Shown piece by piece: positions 51,613 through 58,236 of a stretch of DNA of 58,236 nt. The position numbers were made by a program, and so were the translations under genes. The notes beneath the pieces were generated by a model. The model saw only the letters and a list, made by a program, of their open reading frames with translations. It did no database searches and had not been told where the DNA came from. Origin of the DNA: Pseudomonadota bacterium (lineage in GTDB: Bacteria > Pseudomonadota > Gammaproteobacteria > Burkholderiales > Gallionellaceae); assembly GCA_021800795.1 (NCBI GenBank), contig JAJYYO010000022.1, forward strand, positions 1 through 58,236. Reading direction: 5' to 3'. How positions within the stretch are numbered: the first letter of the stretch is position 1; the number at the start of each line of letters is the position of its first letter.

Positions 51613-52655
51613 CGGTCAAGCCCAATTATTCGCGCCCGCTCGACATCAAGCACGGCCGGGTGGATATGTCGCACGGCTCAGGCGGGCGCGCCATGGCGCA
51701 ACTCATCACCGAGCTGTTTGCCGCCGCATTCGACAATGAATATCTGTCGCAGGGCAACGATGGCGCATTGCTGCCGCAGGCGGCCGGGCGGCTGGTGATG
51801 GCGACCGACAGCCATGTGGTGTCGCCGCTGTTTTTCGCAGGTGGCGACATCGGTTCATTGTCGGTGCACGGCACTCTCAACGATGTCGCGATGATGGGCG
51901 CGCAACCCTTGTATCTGTCGGCCTCCTTCATACTCGAAGAAGGTTTTTTGCTGCGTGATCTGGAACGCATCGCCCTATCGATGGCGCGAGCCTCAAAGGA
52001 GGCAGGCGTGCCCATCGTCACGGGAGACACCAAGGTCGTGGAACACGGCAAGGGAGACGGGGTTTTCATCACGACCACCGGGGTGGGCGTCGTACGCGAG
52101 GGCGTTGTGCTGTCCGGCGACAAGGCTGAGCCAGGGGATAAAATATTGCTGTCCGGTACGATAGGCGATCACGGCATGGCGATACTGTCGCAGCGCGAGG
52201 GACTCTCCTTTTCGGCGCCTATCGTGTCGGACAGCGCTGCCCTGCACGGTCTGGTGGCGGCCATGCTGGACAGCGGCGCGCAACTGCGCGTGCTGCGCGA
52301 TCCGACGCGCGGGGGGCTGGCGACCACCCTCAACGAAATCGCCGGGCAATCCGGTGTGGGCATGATGCTCTATGAGTCTGCAATTCCTGTAAACCTGCCG
52401 GTCGAGGCGGCCTGCGAATTTCTCGGTCTCGATCCGCTGTATGTGGCCAACGAGGGCAAGCTGGTCGCGATCTGCGCGCCGGAAGACGCGCAACATTTGC
52501 TGGCCGTGATGCGCGCGCACCCGCTGGCAGAAAACGCTTCCATCATCGGCGAGGTACTGGAGGATGCGCACGGTTTTGTACAGCTCACCACCCGGATGGG
52601 CGGACGCCGCGTGGTGGACTGGCTGGCAGGGGAACAACTGCCGAGGATATGTTAA
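51609..52655 (+). CDS. hypE: Hydrogenase maturation protein HypE
   Basis: A 348-residue AIR-synthase-like ATPase whose C-terminal Cys (PRIC end) carries the thiocarbamate made by HypF and dehydrates it to thiocyanate for CN ligand transfer. Motifs MSHGSGGRAMAQLI, GVPIVTGDTKVV, LRDPTRGGLATTLNEIA. Overlaps the hypD stop by four bases. hoxA follows, with no hypX between. Confidence 0.97.
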   Translation: MTVKPNYSRPLDIKHGRVDMSHGSGGRAMAQLITELFAAAFDNEYLSQGNDGALLPQAAGRLVMATDSHVVSPLFFAGGDIGSLSVHGTLNDVAMMGAQPLYLSASFILEEGFLLRDLERIALSMARASKEAGVPIVTGDTKVVEHGKGDGVFITTTGVGVVREGVVLSGDKAEPGDKILLSGTIGDHGMAILSQREGLSFSAPIVSDSAALHGLVAAMLDSGAQLRVLRDPTRGGLATTLNEIAGQSGVGMMLYESAIPVNLPVEAACEFLGLDPLYVANEGKLVAICAPEDAQHLLAVMRAHPLAENASIIGEVLEDAHGFVQLTTRMGGRRVVDWLAGEQLPRIC

Positions 52656-52663
52656 GGACTCCC

Positions 52664-54112
52664 ATGGCGACATTGCCCGCCGTTCTGGTTATCGACGACG
52701 AAGTTCGCTCGCAGGAGTCATTGCGTCGCACGCTGGAAGAGGACTTTACCGTATTCACCGCGTCCAGCGCGAAGGACGGCCGCGCGATCATGGAACGCGA
52801 GTCCGTGCAGGTGATTTTATGCGATCAGCGTATGCCGGAAATGACGGGGGTCGAGTTTTTGCAGGAAGTGCGCGAACGCTGGCCGGATACGGTGCGCATC
52901 ATCATTTCCGGATATACCGAAACGGAAGACATCATTGCCGGCATCAATGAGGCGGGAATCTATCAATACCTGATGAAACCCTGGCGTCCGGATTCGCTGT
53001 TGCAGACTGTGAAGGATGCCGCACAGCTGTACGATCTGCAACAGCAAACTCAGCACATGAACCTTGAATTGCGCACTGCAGAGCCGGTTTTGCGCAGGCG
53101 CGTGGAGAAAAACCGCGCGAAACTGCGCGACTATTTCGAGTTTTCCCGCATTACCCGTGCGGCTGCGAGTCCGCTTAATGCCGTCGTGGATATGGCGGCG
53201 CGCGTCGCCGGCTGCGATATTGCGGTGCATATCGCCGGCGAGTCCGGCACCGGCAAGGAGCTGCTGGGGCGCGCCATCCATTATTCCAGCCACCGTTCCG
53301 GGCGCGCCTTCGTGATTGAAAATTGCGGGGCGATGTCCGACCAGTTGCTGGAGTCCGAACTGTTCGGTCACAAGCGCGGCAGTTTTACCGGGGCCTTCGA
53401 GGATCGTATCGGATTGTTCGAACAGGCCGACGGCGGCACGATTTTTCTCGACGAGATCGGCGATACGTCGCCCGCCTTTCAGGTCAAGTTGCTGCGCGTG
53501 TTGCAGGAAGGCGAGATCCGTCCGGTCGGCAGCTCGCGTTCGCGCAAGGTGGATGTGCGCGTGCTGTCCGCCACGAATCGCGATCTTGAAGAAGAAGTGC
53601 AGCGCGGACGTTTCCGCGCCGATCTCTACTATCGTCTGACCCAGTTCGTTTTGCTGGTTCCGCCCCTCTGCGAACGCAGGATGGATATTCCGCTGATTGC
53701 TTACGATCTGCTCAATTCTGCCGCAAAGAGCATGGGTCGTGACGCGTCAGGATTCACGCCCGAGGCGCTGGATTGTCTTGCGCGCTATCATTGGCCGGGC
53801 AATGTGCGCGAATTGCAGAACGAGATTATGCGCGCCCTGATGCTCAGTGAATCTGTTCATATCGAGGCCCATCTTTTTTCCGCAAAAGTGTTGCGCGCAA
53901 CGCCCGAGGAAGAAGCGACGGATATGCAGCTGTTGTCCGGTATCGTCGGCAGTCTCAAGGAACGCATGGAGGCGCTGGAGGCGCGCGTGCTGCGCGAGAC
54001 GCTGATACGCCTGCGCTGGAACAAGACCCGCGCTGCGGCTGAGCTGGGGTTGTCGCGCGTAGGCTTGCGCAGCAAGTTGTCCCGCTACGGACTGGAGAAA
54101 AAAGGTGAGTAA
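52664..54112 (+). CDS. hoxA: NtrC-family hydrogenase transcription activator HoxA
   Basis: A 482-residue sigma-54 activator. Receiver domain with Asp54 ([12 protein letters not shown]) and Lys105; AAA+ domain with Walker A GESGTGKE (192-199), the sigma-54 loop GSFTGA (239-244, Ser where Ala is usual), Walker [12 protein letters not shown]; and a Fis-type helix-turn-helix ([19 protein letters not shown]). HoxA proteins are active unphosphorylated and are switched off by HoxJ without H2. AAGGA five bases before the ATG at 52664 sets the start. Confidence 0.95.
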   Translation: MATLPAVLVIDDEVRSQESLRRTLEEDFTVFTASSAKDGRAIMERESVQVILCDQRMPEMTGVEFLQEVRERWPDTVRIIISGYTETEDIIAGINEAGIYQYLMKPWRPDSLLQTVKDAAQLYDLQQQTQHMNLELRTAEPVLRRRVEKNRAKLRDYFEFSRITRAAASPLNAVVDMAARVAGCDIAVHIAGESGTGKELLGRAIHYSSHRSGRAFVIENCGAMSDQLLESELFGHKRGSFTGAFEDRIGLFEQADGGTIFLDEIGDTSPAFQVKLLRVLQEGEIRPVGSSRSRKVDVRVLSATNRDLEEEVQRGRFRADLYYRLTQFVLLVPPLCERRMDIPLIAYDLLNSAAKSMGRDASGFTPEALDCLARYHWPGNVRELQNEIMRALMLSESVHIEAHLFSAKVLRATPEEEATDMQLLSGIVGSLKERMEALEARVLRETLIRLRWNKTRAAAELGLSRVGLRSKLSRYGLEKKGE

Positions 54113-55109
54113 TACAGCTCCGCTCAATTTATTGTGGCTGCAATCGGGCGGCTGCGGAGGGTGTACCTTGTCGCTGTTGAACGCGGATTGCCGCAATCTG
54201 TTTCAAACCCTGAAGGATGCCGGGATCAATCTGCTGTGGCATCCGTCCTTGTCCGAGCAAAGCGCGGATGAGGCGCGCAACATCATCGACGCCTGCGCCG
54301 CAGGCGAACTGCAACTGGATATCCTGTGTCTGGAAGGCGCGGTGCTCAAAGGAAATCATGGCGCTTTTCACCGCACGCAGAACGGCGAGGCTATGATGAA
54401 TCTGATCGAACGTCTGACTAAGGTTGCCAGGCACACGGTCGCCATCGGGAGTTGCGCGGCATTTGGCGGCATGACGGCAGGCGGTTGCAATCCGACCGAT
54501 GCCTGCGGCCTGCAATATGACGGCGATGTGCAAGGCGGCCTGCTTGGTGAAGACTATCGTGCGACAGCGGGCTTGCCGGTGATCAATATTGCAGGATGCC
54601 CGACCCATCCCAACTGGGTGATTGAAACTTTTGCTGCGCTGGCCGCTGGCGATATACGGGAGGAAAATCTGGATGCGTTGCGCCGCCCCCGCATGTATGC
54701 CGATCATCTGGTGCATCACGGTTGCACCCGCAACGAGTTTTACGAATTCAAGGCCAGTGCGCACAAGCCTTCCGATCTGGGTTGTCTGATGGAAAACATG
54801 GGCTGCAAAGGTACGCAGGTGCATGCCGATTGCAATATCCGTTTATGGAATGGCGAGGGTTCATGCGTGCGCGGCGGTTATGCCTGCATCGCCTGCACCG
54901 AGCCGGGATTCGAAGAGCCGGGCCATCCGTTCGGTCAGACCCCGAAGATCGCCGGCATTCCCATCGGCTTGCCGACCGACATGCCCAAAGCCTGGTTTGT
55001 CGCGCTGGCATCGCTTTCCAAATCGGCAACGCCCAAACGGGTCAGGGAAAATGCAGTATCCGACCATCAGGTGATCACGCCCGCCAGCAAAAGGACACGT
55101 CTGAAATGA
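54105..55109 (+). CDS. hoxB: Regulatory (H2-sensing) hydrogenase small subunit HoxB
   Basis: A 334-residue iron-sulphur subunit starting with GTG inside the end of hoxA. No Tat signal, so it stays in the cytoplasm. Proximal cluster region GGCGGCTLSLL has the standard four-ligand pattern rather than the six of HoxK. Medial and distal ligands are in HHGCTRNEFYEF, MGCKGTQVHADC and YACIACTEPGFEEPGH. With HoxC it senses H2 and signals to HoxJ. GGAGA upstream supports the GTG. Confidence 0.96.
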   Translation: MSNTAPLNLLWLQSGGCGGCTLSLLNADCRNLFQTLKDAGINLLWHPSLSEQSADEARNIIDACAAGELQLDILCLEGAVLKGNHGAFHRTQNGEAMMNLIERLTKVARHTVAIGSCAAFGGMTAGGCNPTDACGLQYDGDVQGGLLGEDYRATAGLPVINIAGCPTHPNWVIETFAALAAGDIREENLDALRRPRMYADHLVHHGCTRNEFYEFKASAHKPSDLGCLMENMGCKGTQVHADCNIRLWNGEGSCVRGGYACIACTEPGFEEPGHPFGQTPKIAGIPIGLPTDMPKAWFVALASLSKSATPKRVRENAVSDHQVITPASKRTRLK

Positions 55110-56554
55110 GCCGTCGCATCATCGGGCCTTTTAATCGCGTGGAAGGCGATCTTGCAATTACGCTGGACACGGAAGACGGTCGGGTGCGTGCCGCCTATGT
55201 CAATTCGCCCATGTATCGGGGTTTCGAGCAGATTCTTGTGGGAAAAAATCCGCTGGATGCGCTGGTTTATGTGCCGCGCATTTGCGGGATTTGTTCGGTG
55301 GCGCAATCGGCTGCCGCAGCGCAGGCGCTGGCAACCGGGATGGGCTTGCAAGCGCCGCAAAATGGCCGTCTGGCGGCCAATCTGACGCTGGCGGCTGAAA
55401 ATCTTGCCGATCATTTAAGTCACTTTTATCTGTTCTTCATGCCGGATTTTGCGCGCGAGGGGTATCGCAACCGGCCGTGGTTTACTGACGCAGAAGCGCG
55501 TTTCAAGGCGGTCTGCGGCAGTGCGTCGGCGGATATGCTGCCGGTACGCGCCAGGTTCATGAATATAATGGGCTATCTGGCGGGAAAATGGCCGCATACG
55601 CTCGCGGTGCAGCCGGGCGGCTCCTCCCGTCCGCTGGAAATGGCTGAAAAACTGCGCCTGAAACTATTGCTGGCGGAGTTTCGCAGTTTTCTGGAAAACA
55701 CGCTGTTCGGGGATAAACTGGCGGCGGTGGCGGCGCTGGACTCGGAAGCTGCGCTGATGGCATGGATGGAGCCGCGTATGCATCGCGCCGATTTTCCGCG
55801 CTTCTTGAACATCGCGCGCGATCTTGAATTGCAGCGAGTGGGGCGCGCGACGGATCGTTTTATCAGTTACGGCGCGTATACAGCAGAATCCACGGCCTTG
55901 TTTGCGGCGGGACTGTGGTCGGAGTGTAAACTGCACAACCTGGATATCGGCGCCATCCGCGAGGATGTGGCACGCAGCTGGATGGCGGGTGACAGCGCGC
56001 TCGCCCCCGATGTGGGTCTTACCCTGCCGCAGCCGGACAAGCAGGATGCCTATTCGTGGTGCAAAGCGCCCAGACTGGCAGGCCAGGTCGTGGAGACGGG
56101 AGCGCTGGCGCGGCAGATGGTGGCGGGTCATCCCCTGCTGCGCGACCTGGTTGGCAGGCACGGCGCCAGCGTAACGGCCAGGGTGGTGGCGCGCATGCTG
56201 GAACTGGCGCTGGTGTTGCCCGCAATGGAGAGCTGGCTGCATCAGATACAGCCGGGTGCGCCATTCTGTCTGCCGGTTGGCGACATTGAGGAGATGCGGT
56301 GCGTCGGTCTGATCGAAGCGGCGCGTGGCGCGCTGGGGCACTGGCTGGATGTGCGTCAGGGAAAAATCGTGAACTACCAGATCATTGCGCCGACCACCTG
56401 GAATTTTTCGCCGCGCGATGAGGCAGGCGAACCCGGTGCGCTGGAACAGGCGCTGGTCGGACTGGAGGTCGATGAAAATGAAAATTCCGCGCCGCTGGCG
56501 GTGCAGCATGTCGTGCGGTCCTTCGATCCGTGCATGGTGTGCACGGTGCATTAG
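55106..56554 (+). CDS. hoxC: Regulatory (H2-sensing) hydrogenase large subunit HoxC
   Basis: A 482-residue NiFe subunit with RICGICSVAQ (Cys60, Cys63) and the C-terminal DPCMVCTVH. The chain ends at that His, so no peptidase is needed, which is characteristic of regulatory hydrogenases. It pairs with HoxB. ATG overlaps the hoxB stop (ATGA). Confidence 0.97.
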   Translation: MSRRIIGPFNRVEGDLAITLDTEDGRVRAAYVNSPMYRGFEQILVGKNPLDALVYVPRICGICSVAQSAAAAQALATGMGLQAPQNGRLAANLTLAAENLADHLSHFYLFFMPDFAREGYRNRPWFTDAEARFKAVCGSASADMLPVRARFMNIMGYLAGKWPHTLAVQPGGSSRPLEMAEKLRLKLLLAEFRSFLENTLFGDKLAAVAALDSEAALMAWMEPRMHRADFPRFLNIARDLELQRVGRATDRFISYGAYTAESTALFAAGLWSECKLHNLDIGAIREDVARSWMAGDSALAPDVGLTLPQPDKQDAYSWCKAPRLAGQVVETGALARQMVAGHPLLRDLVGRHGASVTARVVARMLELALVLPAMESWLHQIQPGAPFCLPVGDIEEMRCVGLIEAARGALGHWLDVRQGKIVNYQIIAPTTWNFSPRDEAGEPGALEQALVGLEVDENENSAPLAVQHVVRSFDPCMVCTVH

Positions 56555-56569
56555 CCGTATTGGAATGTC

Positions 56570-57922
56570 ATGACAAATCATGTTGAACGAACAACGCTGT
56601 CCAGACTGCCTGAACCGGGTGAGCTGGAGCCTTTTTCGGAATCCGCCTGGATCGAGGTGGTGCGCTCTATGGACGAGGTCTATAACGAGTTGTTGCAGTA
56701 TGAAGTAGTGCTGGAACAAAAAAACACCGAGCTGGAAGAATCGCAGCAATTCATCTACAGCATCCTGACCTCGATGTCGGATTTGCTGGTGGTATGCGAC
56801 CGCAATTGCGTCATCGAGGAAGTCAACCACTCGCTGCTGGCCTTTACCGGAAAAACCGAAGGAGAGCTCAAGGGCGAGAAACTGGCCTCGCTTTTCATGG
56901 ATGAAGCGGCCTACGCGGCAGCCAGACAGGTGGTTGCGGGGCTGACAAATGCACCGGCGAACGACGTGGAATTGCAATTTCGCAGCAAGGACAATATCGG
57001 CACGCCGGTGGCGCTCAACTTTACGCCGCGTTTGTCGGCTGCCGGAAAACTGTTGGGCGTTGTTATTACAGGGCGGCCGGTCGGCGAGTTACGGCGCGCA
57101 TATCATAAATTGCGTGAGGCGCACGAAGAACTCAAACGCACTCAACAGCAGTTGTTGCAATCGGAAAAAATGGCGTCGCTGGGCAAACTGGTCGCGGGCG
57201 TGGCGCACGAACTGAACAATCCGATCAGTTTCGTATTGGGCAATATTCATGCGATGCAGCGCTATACGCCGCGCTTGAAACGCTATCTGGATGCGGTTCA
57301 TCAGGATACGTCGCAAGCATCGCTGGACAAGTTGCGCACTGAATTGCGCATCGATCACCTGTTGGGTGATCTGGCGCCGTTGCTGGCAGGGGCGATGGAG
57401 GGGGCCGAGCGCACGCGCGATATTGTGGATGGGCTGAAGCGGTTTTCGGCAGCCGACCGCAATGAGAATGTTCGATTTAATTTGTCTGAGACGATAGAGC
57501 GTTCGGTGCACTGGGTGACGCGCGCTACGCCCGTGAATTTTCGAGTAAATATGGATATTCCGAAACAACTTCCCTTTGTCGGATCTCCCGGTCAGATACA
57601 GCAGGTCATCATCAATCTGGTGCAGAACGCCTCGGATGCCACGGAGGCTCAGCCCGAACCGGAATTGAATATTTCTGCGCAGCTCGATGAAAATGATATT
57701 GTCATTCTGTTTCGCGACAACGGCCCGGGCATATCGGAGATCGCCATGAGCAAACTATTCGATCCGTTTTATACCACCAAGCCGGTCGGCAAAGGCACCG
57801 GCCTGGGTTTGTCCATCAGCTATGGCATCATCGAACGTCACGGCGGCAAGCTTTCCGTGAGCAATGCACCGGGAGGCGGAGCGCAATTCAAGCTGCGCCT
57901 GCCATCACCAAATCGGCAATAA
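56570..57922 (+). CDS. hoxJ: Hydrogenase sensor histidine kinase HoxJ
   Basis: A 450-residue soluble kinase: N-terminal PAS domain (about 60-170, FIYSILTSMSDLLVVCDRNC), coiled coil, HisKA with His213 (GVAHELNNPISFV), HATPase with NLVQNASDA, FRDNGPGI and GTGLGLSISYGIIERHGG. All kinase boxes are intact. It phosphorylates and thereby inactivates HoxA when the HoxBC sensor has no H2. Kinase type and position directly after hoxC support the name. Confidence 0.94.
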   Translation: MTNHVERTTLSRLPEPGELEPFSESAWIEVVRSMDEVYNELLQYEVVLEQKNTELEESQQFIYSILTSMSDLLVVCDRNCVIEEVNHSLLAFTGKTEGELKGEKLASLFMDEAAYAAARQVVAGLTNAPANDVELQFRSKDNIGTPVALNFTPRLSAAGKLLGVVITGRPVGELRRAYHKLREAHEELKRTQQQLLQSEKMASLGKLVAGVAHELNNPISFVLGNIHAMQRYTPRLKRYLDAVHQDTSQASLDKLRTELRIDHLLGDLAPLLAGAMEGAERTRDIVDGLKRFSAADRNENVRFNLSETIERSVHWVTRATPVNFRVNMDIPKQLPFVGSPGQIQQVIINLVQNASDATEAQPEPELNISAQLDENDIVILFRDNGPGISEIAMSKLFDPFYTTKPVGKGTGLGLSISYGIIERHGGKLSVSNAPGGGAQFKLRLPSPNRQ

Positions 57923-57924
57923 AC

Positions 57925-57941
57925 CGGAAAGCAACTTTCCG
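57925..57941. promoter_or_regulatory. Candidate operator, CGGAAAG-CAA-CTTTCCG
   Basis: A perfect 7-bp inverted repeat with a 3-base centre, two bases past the hoxJ stop. It has the same form as the site at 37949-37965. It might instead be a hoxJ 3' hairpin, but no T-run follows. Confidence 0.35.
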
Positions 57942-58038
57942 TTGCTGCACCGGATTGCTCGCGCCATCTCACCTCAAACAACACTCAACTCATTATTTTT
58001 ATTAGTTTTATATCGTCACACCGCTAGTCTGATCGGTC

Positions 58039-58054
58039 GGGCATAAATTTTGCA
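58039..58054 (+). promoter_or_regulatory. Weak sigma-54-like promoter before the IS-broken gene
   Basis: GGGCATA-AATT-TTGCA: the -12 half is perfect and GG and GC dinucleotides are correctly spaced, but the -24 half is poor. It lies 29 bases before an ATG with a strong ribosome site. Confidence 0.35.
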
Positions 58055-58082
58055 AAACGTATACATCTGACAGGAGGTTGGT

Positions 58083-58110
58083 ATGGAAACGATACACGGC
58101 AGCATTTATC
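58083..58110 (+). pseudogene. 5' fragment of a gene interrupted by an IS66-family element
   Basis: AGGAGG five bases before the ATG is the best ribosome site in this part of the window. Only METIHGSIY is readable before the GTAAGCG end of the element, too little to name the gene. By position after hoxJ a nickel permease (hoxN) or another hydrogenase-linked gene is possible. The DNA ATGGAAACGATA also occurs just upstream of hoxK (33502). Confidence 0.5.
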
Positions 58111-58236
58111 GTAAGCGTCTAACGGTTCCACCTGTTCAGGTGAGCCGGTTTATGCAGCAGGTTTGATCGGCAGCAGCTCGTCGATACGGCGCATGGTCCA
58201 GACGGGGAGTTTTTCCAGTGTATCTTTAAGCCATGC
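58111..58236. mobile_element. IS66-family insertion sequence, one end only
   Basis: Begins GTAAGCGTCTAACGGTTCC; GTAAGCG is the usual IS66-family terminus. The transposase reading toward this end stops 39 bp inside it. The rest of the element lies beyond the window, so target duplication cannot be checked. Confidence 0.8.
58150..58236 (-). CDS. IS66-family transposase (TnpC), C-terminal fragment
   Basis: Translated by hand: AWLKDTLEKLPVWTMRRI, then DELLPIKPAA and a stop. This matches the C-terminal end of IS66 TnpC (AWLxDVLxRLPxxxxxRIDELLP). The 5' part is outside the window. The fragment identifies the element but not whether it is active. Confidence 0.85.
   Translation of the reverse strand, partial: AWLKDTLEKLPVWTMRRIDELLPIKPAA

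Overview
The window is a chromosomal segment of a Gram-negative betaproteobacterium. Support comes from BamD and MlaA lipoproteins, a complete system I cytochrome c maturation operon, and a hox/hyp hydrogenase cluster laid out almost exactly like the one on the Cupriavidus necator megaplasmid. The many short dispersed palindromes and the high G+C suggest a lithoautotroph of the Gallionellaceae/Nitrosomonadales type. That placement is inference.

Layout. (1) 1-7300, mostly minus strand: the N-terminal part of a hybrid histidine kinase cut by the window edge, a cold-shock protein, an Hsp20, a small coiled-coil protein, a NarX/NarL-like sensor-regulator pair, and a LemA/TPM pair split by a YgiT/DUF4258 toxin-antitoxin-like pair. 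(2) 7300-11000: sdhCDA without sdhB, and a divergent malate dehydrogenase. (3) 11000-14000: a BamE-like lipoprotein, a structured intergenic region, and a GGDEF-EAL/HDOD pair. (4) 14000-21200: ccmABCDE-orf-ccmFGHI, minus strand, nearly every junction overlapping. (5) 21300-32900 housekeeping: fabI, rimO, a ZIP transporter, yceH, a large MASE1-CHASE-PAS-GGDEF protein, pgeF, rluD, bamD, a Nudix hydrolase and mlaA. (6) 33400-58100: hydrogenase region hoxKGZ-MLOQRTV-hypABF-hypCDE-hoxABCJ. (7) 58111-end: one end of an IS66-family element that interrupts the gene after hoxJ.

How the hydrogenase genes work together. HoxK/HoxG/HoxZ form a Tat-exported, membrane-bound uptake [NiFe] hydrogenase. HoxK has the six-cysteine proximal cluster of oxygen-tolerant enzymes. 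HoxM, L, O, Q, R, T and V are dedicated maturation factors, and HypABCDEF build the NiFe(CN)2CO site. HoxB/HoxC are a regulatory H2-sensing hydrogenase (no Tat signal, no C-terminal extension) that should signal through the kinase HoxJ to the NtrC-type activator HoxA. Sigma-54-like promoters lie before hoxK and hoxM, and a weaker one before the IS-broken gene. No hypX or intact nickel permease gene is visible.

What is unusual. The cluster has been invaded repeatedly with its reading frames kept. A ParE-type toxin-antitoxin pair sits between hoxZ and hoxM. A defence island (an A+T-rich DUF262/HNH protein plus a PaeR7I/XhoI-type restriction-modification pair) sits between hypF and hypC, and a perfect inverted pair of 28-bp REP sequences between hypC and hypD. 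A dispersed palindromic repeat lies in frame inside hypD, ccmH and a ZIP transporter gene, with a full-length intergenic copy and a different, similar-looking palindrome in hypF. In ccmH a second palindrome is nested inside the first. No rRNA, tRNA or CRISPR array was recognised.
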